DNA of 64,000 nucleotides from Apostichopus japonicus (lineage: Eukaryota; Echinodermata; Holothuroidea; Aspidochirotida; Stichopodidae). Each line of letters opens with the position of its first letter. Within the stretch, counting starts at the first letter, position 1. The position numbers and the translations under genes are program-made. Positions 57,783-64,000 of the stretch are shown piece by piece. The stretch covers positions 11,372,111-11,436,110 of the forward strand of contig NC_092576.1 of NCBI RefSeq assembly GCF_037975245.1. The letters are read 5' to 3'. Below the pieces are notes generated by a model. That model saw only the letters and a list, made by a program, of their open reading frames with translations, had not been told where the DNA came from and did no database searches.

Positions 57783-58214
57783 TGGAAAGCCAATTTAACA
57801 TTTAATCGGGAATTTAAGATATTGGGAATTTTCAGATATCTGTAATTAAATTCGAAATATCTGTAATTGAATTCGAGATATCTGAAATTGAATTCGAGAC
57901 ATCTGAAATTTTATTTCAGATATCTGAAATTGAATTCGAAATATCTAAAATTCTATTTCAGATATATGAAATTGAATTCGAGGTATCTGAAATTGAATTC
58001 GAAATATCTGAAAATGAATTCGAGATATCTCGAATTCAATTTCAGATATCGGAAATTCCCTGGTATTTCGAGATATCGGAAATTGATTTGAAGATATCGT
58101 CAATTATTTGTAGATATCTTAAATAAATTGGAGATATCTGTAATTTAATCTGAGATATCTGAAAATATTTCGAGATATCTGAAATTCCTTATTAAATGTT
58201 AAAACGGCTTTCCA
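57783..58214. mobile_element. Fold-back element built of GATATC/GAATTC repeats
   Basis: Ends TGGAAAGCCAATTTAACATT and the complement of TGGAAAGCCGTTTTAACATT, extending over 40 bases with TA on both sides (57781-57782, 58215-58216). The interior holds about 14 units such as GATATCTGAAATTGAATTCG, in both orientations, with palindromic GATATC and GAATTC cores. Confidence 0.85.
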
Positions 58215-58216
58215 TA

Positions 58217-59865
58217 CGCCCACAAACATACGCCCACCCCTCTAATCTCTTCCCGATGAGTTACGAAAATTAATTAATGACCTTCGCCCGTAATTACCAA
58301 GAACTTGACAAAATCCGATAACACACCACTTCATCGATAACAAGTGATCGGGTATATAAGTGACGTCTAGAGGTCGTGCACTGACCTACATAGAGTGTTA
58401 GCACTTTCGACTTGCAATTTCCCAAGATCAGGCCCAGAAAAACCAAGAAATCCCAAGGGCACTGTACTGTATGGATATCTAGCAATATCCGTAGCGATAG
58501 GGATGAAAATCCCAAGATCTTCCCTTGACTGAAGGCAGATAGAGAATCGAAGCCTTCAGTGTGTAATAAACTTGAAACTGTGCGTCTTTCGAAATGAAAA
58601 GAATTTGGGGCAAAGTAGCGTAACTCATATGGGCTCAGACCGTGCTAACCAGGTGGCCCCCGACCCAAAGGGGGCTCCCGCTTTACTGATGTACAGAAAA
58701 AGGGTATACCTTTTTGAATAGGGAGGGCCGGTTTCACTGGGAAAGAAAAACTCATAGGCCGTCTTCCATGGCTTGCTTTTCGCTTCCTTTGCTCAATTTT
58801 TTAGGGGAATGGTGTTACTGTGGCTTAAAATGCCAAGAATAATCACGATATTCATTATTTGCTATGCCAACAACAGGATTGTTGCACATGACTCTAAAAA
58901 TGCAGTAAAACTGTAGTATTTTAATTGATTATAGGACATGCCTGATTTTGGGCAACTGACCAATCATAGGGCTGCTTCTCGTGACCTTTTGACCCATCCA
59001 GAACTTATTTTGTTTACATCTACTGTAGCGAGCCTAGATCACGCACTGTCTGCATATAGGCCGTCTTCCATGTGCCAAAAAAGTGCATTTGTTTCCATAC
59101 CACCACCAGTCCTCAGTAGGGAATATTTAGGCACCACCCCCCCCCCCCAATACCCCAAATCTTAGAGTGAATTAACGTTACATTATGCCCTACAATTTAT
59201 ACAGAAAGCTGAAGCCAGTGTATCATGAATTTCTGACCACCAGAAATCTGTTTATACCACAGAAACCAAAGAAAAGTTGATATGAAACTGGTCTCAATCA
59301 AGAATAATACATTCCTATCAAGGTTCGAGGTTAGAGCTCAAGTAGATATAGAGATATCACAGTTAAAGTTCCTTCTGGTCAATCCTCAAAAACAACAAAA
59401 TGTTTGGTTACCTTGGCAACAGCAATACTTTCTGAAGTCTTCATAATAGCATTGAATATTCTATGATACCATATTTCACATGTGTATGTAACTTTCAGTC
59501 ATAAATTATTACATACAACCTCTGTATTGTTAAACAGGTCGGTAGATTTTCTTAAAAAGTCTAATCAACGAGTAAAGGGCGCCCTCTATTTGGTTTTCTG
59601 TTAATAGTTCCCCCAGTCAGCATCGGACAAATTTCAAATTTGGTGGGCTTTTTGTTCTCCAGAAGACCCTTCATAGGGATTGTTTTATATTACTCTACTC
59701 TTCCACCCTGGCTATTAAAAAAACTTCCAAATTCATCATAGCCATATATGGGCAGCTAGCCGCCATTTTGGTCCTTGGCACAGCCGTGTGCACATTTGGT
59801 CGCTGCCAACAACCAGAAAACCAAACCTTATATCAAATTGTACTCATTTCCACTCAAAACAAGTA
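58217..59865. other. Non-coding stretch, no feature recognised
   Basis: No exon or defined element recognised. TAGGCCGTCTTCCATG occurs twice (58757 and 59057), and a C-run lies at 59138-59148. Confidence 0.5.
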
Positions 59866-62765
59866 TTCTGTAATAACTTTACACTTTTACTGGTTAACAA
59901 TCTGAACATGTAAGTTAATAGTCCCTAAATTACCTAGTTCGAAGGCCTTTGTGAGCTAGGAGTGTAGAAAGGAGGGATTGGGGATTTTGTCTCCGAAATT
60001 CAGCCAAGGAGTGTGGAAGGGGAGGGGTGTGTGGCGGGAGGGCAGGAGGGTGACCATGGACCATTGGTAATATTGTTATCGCCTGTAAAAAAAATTGTTA
60101 AAAATTGAATATATATTCATTACTTGAGAAATGTTCTTGTGTTTTCTATCCTTTTGCTTTTATATTTTGTTGTGTGTGTAACCATGATCGTAAAATCCTC
60201 CACCTTCCCTTCCTCGCATTCCGGCCTCAAGCATCTTCTCATGGCACGGTTCGGTCGTACAATGAATAGATAATACACCTATCGAAAGGAGGAAACATTT
60301 GAGAAACTCTTATGGTTTTAAATCACTTTGTTTCTGCTTGCATTCTTCATCCTTAAAGGCTTCCAGAAAGAAAACAAATAAGACATGAGCAACTCCAACC
60401 CATTCTCGATCTCCGGCTTCCATCATCATCATCGTCGTCGTCGTCGTCGTCATAGTCATCATCATCATCATCTTGGAACGGACATAAATGTATCATAATA
60501 CAGTGCTTCGTATAGAAGATATGGTTATGACTTATACACTAGTCTATGTGGTACGCATGCGTACCTGTTTTAATAGACTGCATTCATGCTTGAATTAATA
60601 TCACGGAGGTTTTAAATTGCAGAGCCGTATATAGTTGTAATAATATCAGTCATGTACAAGAGCATGATAACTTCTGCTGAAAGGTAATGGCTTTTATATC
60701 TCTGTGACGGACCTGTTGTTATAATGTAAGTATGAAACATTTGTTAAGCAATATTGTAATGCGTTGTGTAATGTTCATCATACTTCGGCACTTAATTCCA
60801 GTAATAACTAAAATACAAATTTCACACACATATAAGGTATTTCTCACGCCTTCACACGAGTCTGTGAAACAATATATACCAGCAAATCTAGGTATTTCAT
60901 GCTTCACGAAAAAATATATTTGGACTTTTGGGTACATATATAGTAACCTGCAGTTTTAGAGTATAGGTCTCGAAAGAATCCTTTGACATGACTTGGATAC
61001 TTGAGACTTCCTTCTAAAATCTCTTTACAAAATACGGTTTCTCTTATTCACTATATATAGTGAATTCTTATTCATTTTATTATACCTATGTAATATCCAA
61101 TTCATAATACACGATTAGCAGTTTAATTACTCTATTGGAGGTACACGTAAAGCACCTTGCATACCGAAAAGAGTATATTTACAACGAACGGAGCTATATT
61201 ACCAGTAGTCTATATACAGTATGTTAGTCCTTCAATGTAGCCTACACAATTAATGGCCTTTGTCAAGCCTTTCATTGACTTATGCTCCTTAATGTTATGT
61301 TACCTGGATTATGGCCTACATGTGGTCTATTTTACGTTATGGTTTGGAATATCGGTGTGGATGTAGAAAATGTAGTTTTATATAAGAATAGTAATATATT
61401 GTATGTGGTTTACTCACCATTTTGTGGTGGTGAGTGTGATGGGTAATTCGAAAATGTTAGCAGCGCGCTACTATTTTCGGTCAAGTCATTGATTTTGATA
61501 AGATGTAATTAATGCATAGTTTATAAGTATAGCTTGGTAGCCTATTTAAATATTTTATATAATAATCCTATGTGTTTTAATGGTACAGAACTTACAGTCG
61601 GACTAATATATTGTACTAGACAATAAGTAAGATAATATCACTGAAAAGTCGCTATACTTCAGTCCGCAAAAGTCACTCGGAAAAGGAGAGACAAAAACAA
61701 AAGAAGAAGTGATAACCATAATGCAAAAATGCGTTGTAGTTTTGATGATGTAACATGAGTAGTTTTCTTCATAAATCTGACGTAATGTATAGTGAGGTGT
61801 ACAACATACACGATCTCAGTAAAGCAGTGTGATGTGACAAACAATAAATACACAATGACACAGGCTGTCCTGAAATGACCATGACCTCTGCAACAGCTGG
61901 CTTCTTGTACTAAATGTGATAGATAGCCTAGATCAACACTAAATATGACATCTGTCCTTATTGAAATATTGTGTAAACATAGTTTTCACAATTTGAGTCC
62001 TGGTGAACTCAAACGACCATTTGGCCTCTGCCCACAACATTAGGCCTCTTGTACTCAATGCGGTACAATAACGTACCAAATATGCGATCTGTCCAAGCTT
62101 CCCTTGCGATATCAGGTTTAGGAAGGTGCGTTAGTGCAGAGAGACAGGTAAGAGGGGAGTGAAGTAAGTGTTTTGGCGTTTGTTGACTTCAAAATACCTT
62201 TGAACTCCACCAAAAGCAATAATAGGCTTCTTCAAGTTGATATGTAACCTCTGCAAACCAAAACATGAGATATGTCCAATGTTACCTAATTCTTGCAATA
62301 TACTCCACCAAAATCAATAGGCTTCTTTTACTCAATATTATACACCTTCATACCAAGTATGAGATCTGCCCCAGCTTCCAGTATTGAGAATATCATGTTT
62401 ACAAGGTTTTCACAATTTGACCTCTGATATGACTCCAACTGTCCTTTGACCTCCACAAAAAACAGGTTTCTGGGTTATCACAGTGGTACTCTTACACACC
62501 AAACATGAGATCGGCCCAAGCTTCCCTTCTTGAGATATCGTGTTTACAAGGATTTCACAATTTGACACATCCACACACATCCACACACCATTATGAATGC
62601 AAAGGTTATGACTATCATCAAAACCAAAAAAAGGAACCATTGACAAAGGGAAAGGCTATACATACAGTGAATAAATAATAGATAAAGCACATTATATTAT
62701 ACGTAGGCAATATTTAAAGGAATGGATAGTTTTAGCTTCTTTCATATAGGTACTGAGACAAACAT
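59866..62765 (+). repeat. Triplicated block, copy C
   Basis: Collinear with copy B (22010-25793 plus 30832-31125) and with parts of copy A. It retains the short CATC/CGT tract (60422-60472) at the position of the large B microsatellite and the uninterrupted GTGGTACTCTTACACACC site (about 62483-62500) where B has the 5-kb insertion. 61870-62600 contains the degenerate 150-180-bp repeats. Confidence 0.87.
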
Positions 62766-62799
62766 TAGATTGGTAATTTGGAACTATTTAATTACTCAG

Positions 62800-63370
62800 G
62801 TGACTGCACGTGATGGATCGTCACATGTCAATCATCGCCGTAATCGGGATTCGGAATATATCAATGAGCTAAATCGATGGTATGTCGATTTAAATAGGTA
62901 TATGTCAATTTGAGTTCCTAGAAACTGGTATACGTCCAAGGAGATTGACTTCTACCGATTTAATTCGACATATCATCGATTTAAACTGGTAGATGTCGAT
63001 TTAAATTGACATACACCGATTTACTTTAAGTATCATCGATTTAAATTGGTATACGTAGAATTAACTGGTATAAGTCGAATTAAACTGATATATTCCTATT
63101 TAAAGTGACATATCCCGATATAATTTGACGTATCATCGATTTAAACTGGTGTATGTCGATTTAAAATTGGTACATGTCGATTTAAATTTGCATATGACGA
63201 TTTGAATCGATGATATGTCGAATTAAGCTGGTATATGTCTATTTAAATCGATAGAAGTCAATTTAAGCTGCTGGAAACTGGTATAAGTCAAAGATTATTG
63301 GTATATGTCGATTTAAATCGGTATATGTCGATTCCAAATGATTTGAGACTGATGGCCCGCCATACGATCG
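62800..63370. repeat. TATGTCGATTTAAA array
   Basis: About 20 degenerate units of 20-24 bases, for example GGTATATGTCGATTTAAATC, in both orientations, with TTTAAA and ATCGAT palindromic cores. It ends GAGACTGATGGCCCGCCATA, CGATCG, which is the complement of the start of the copy at 32448. Confidence 0.8.
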
Positions 63371-63708
63371 TTGGTAAAATCCCCTTTAGTGTAGCGATAG
63401 CAATTGTACATAGCAAAGAAAGAACATGTGTTGGAGAGACCCTGGGCAAGTATGTTTTATCGCGTTGCCGTTATTTTCTTGTAAGAAAGGTTCGGTTGCA
63501 AATTATGTTGTTACTGGGAATCATATTTTGACAAGTACTTCGTTCAATGGGACATTAAACAGTTAGGCTTAAACGTCATAGAGTTGTACACTTGCAAGTT
63601 ACGAAACGTTTACAAAGATCACTAAAAAACATTTTTTCGTGGCAAACCCTCGCATGTATTGATTTACAAGTATCTTTTTTAATATATAAGTAGTTGATAT
63701 AGGCGTAT

Positions 63709-64000
63709 GATGCAGGCGTAGACAACATCCCCGCTGAGTTGATAAAGCATGGAGAAGACACAGTAACTGATGTCCTTACTCGTATCTGCAACAAGATCTG
63801 GCAGACAGGAGATTGGCCTACACTGTGGACCCAGTCACTTATTATCACTCTCCCCAAGAAGGGAAACTAACAACAATGCCAGAACTACAGAACCATCAGC
63901 CTCATATGCCATGCTAGCAAAGTGATGCAAAAGTCCTATTACATAGGCTGAAACCCCAAGCTGAAGAAATCATTGCCGTAAAGCAAGCTGGTTTCCGTGG
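63709..64000 (+). pseudogene. LINE reverse-transcriptase fragment, truncated by the window edge
   Basis: Reading from 63709: DAGVDNIPAELIKHG, then GDWPTLWTQSLIITLPKKGN, a stop TAA, then QNYRTISLICHASKVM. A +1 frameshift near 63930 restores VLLHRLKPQAEEIIA and KQAGFR. This is the N-terminal part of a non-LTR reverse transcriptase domain (motifs 0-2: PAELI, LP K G, NYR.ISL, QAGFR). Stop and frameshift show the copy is dead. The upstream part is missing. Confidence 0.85.

Overview
The window looks like AT-rich nuclear DNA from a marine invertebrate. The most likely source is a non-vertebrate deuterostome such as an echinoderm, but this is an inference. The reasons are intron-split genes with GT..AG junctions, several tRNA-headed SINE families, decayed LINE fragments, many MITEs and very large simple and tandem arrays. 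There are no bacterial features. Coding sequence is a small fraction of the 64 kb; most of the rest is repeat-derived.

Four protein genes can be supported, all on the + strand. (1) 348-4864: the last five coding exons of an oxysterol-binding-protein-related protein, closest to the ORP10/ORP11 class as judged from memory. The 5' part lies outside the window. (2) 12927-19457: a complete four-exon gene for a 124-residue two-pass membrane protein of the CD225/dispanin family. (3) 39620-40933: an uninterrupted 437-codon ORF for a Golgi-type alpha-1,3-fucosyltransferase (GT10). (4) 46106-54037: a second, divergent CD225-type gene of four coding exons (about 228 residues, Pro/Arg-rich N-terminus). 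The two CD225 genes interrupt the CD225 domain with a phase-0 intron at the same place.

Repeat layout by region. 1-5.7 kb: ORP introns holding a dispersed repeat pair and a 182-bp tandem duplication, then a 24-bp minisatellite just past the stop. 6.5-7.6 kb: a SINE inserted into another SINE, followed by a LINE 3' fragment. A block occurs three times: A about 8.0-11.7 kb, B about 20.7-31.1 kb, C about 59.9-62.8 kb. In copy B a (TCA)n tract has grown to about 520 bp. Copy B also carries an insertion of about 5.04 kb (25794-30831) with terminal inverted repeats, whose ends are packed with AGACTGA/TCAGTCT motifs. Copy C has the matching empty site. 14.2-18.3 kb: a Tx1/L1-like LINE remnant, a hairpin element, a 563-bp MITE and a SINE. 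35.35-38.4 kb: a 54-bp satellite of about 57 units with higher-order patterning. 44.4-54.4 kb: MITEs, fold-back elements and minisatellites inside or around the second CD225 gene. 56.5-58.2 kb: a 373-bp SINE-containing unit repeated nearly three times in tandem, then a fold-back element built from GATATC palindromes. 62.8-64 kb: an array of TCGATTTAAA-type repeats and a broken LINE reverse-transcriptase fragment running off the end.

The strongest candidate for something undescribed is the 5-kb terminal-inverted-repeat element in copy B. It has dense subterminal motif arrays, nested younger elements, and two exon-like stretches on its minus strand. Its boundaries are set by direct comparison with the empty paralogous site within this same window. 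I saw no functional link between the four genes beyond the two CD225 paralogs.
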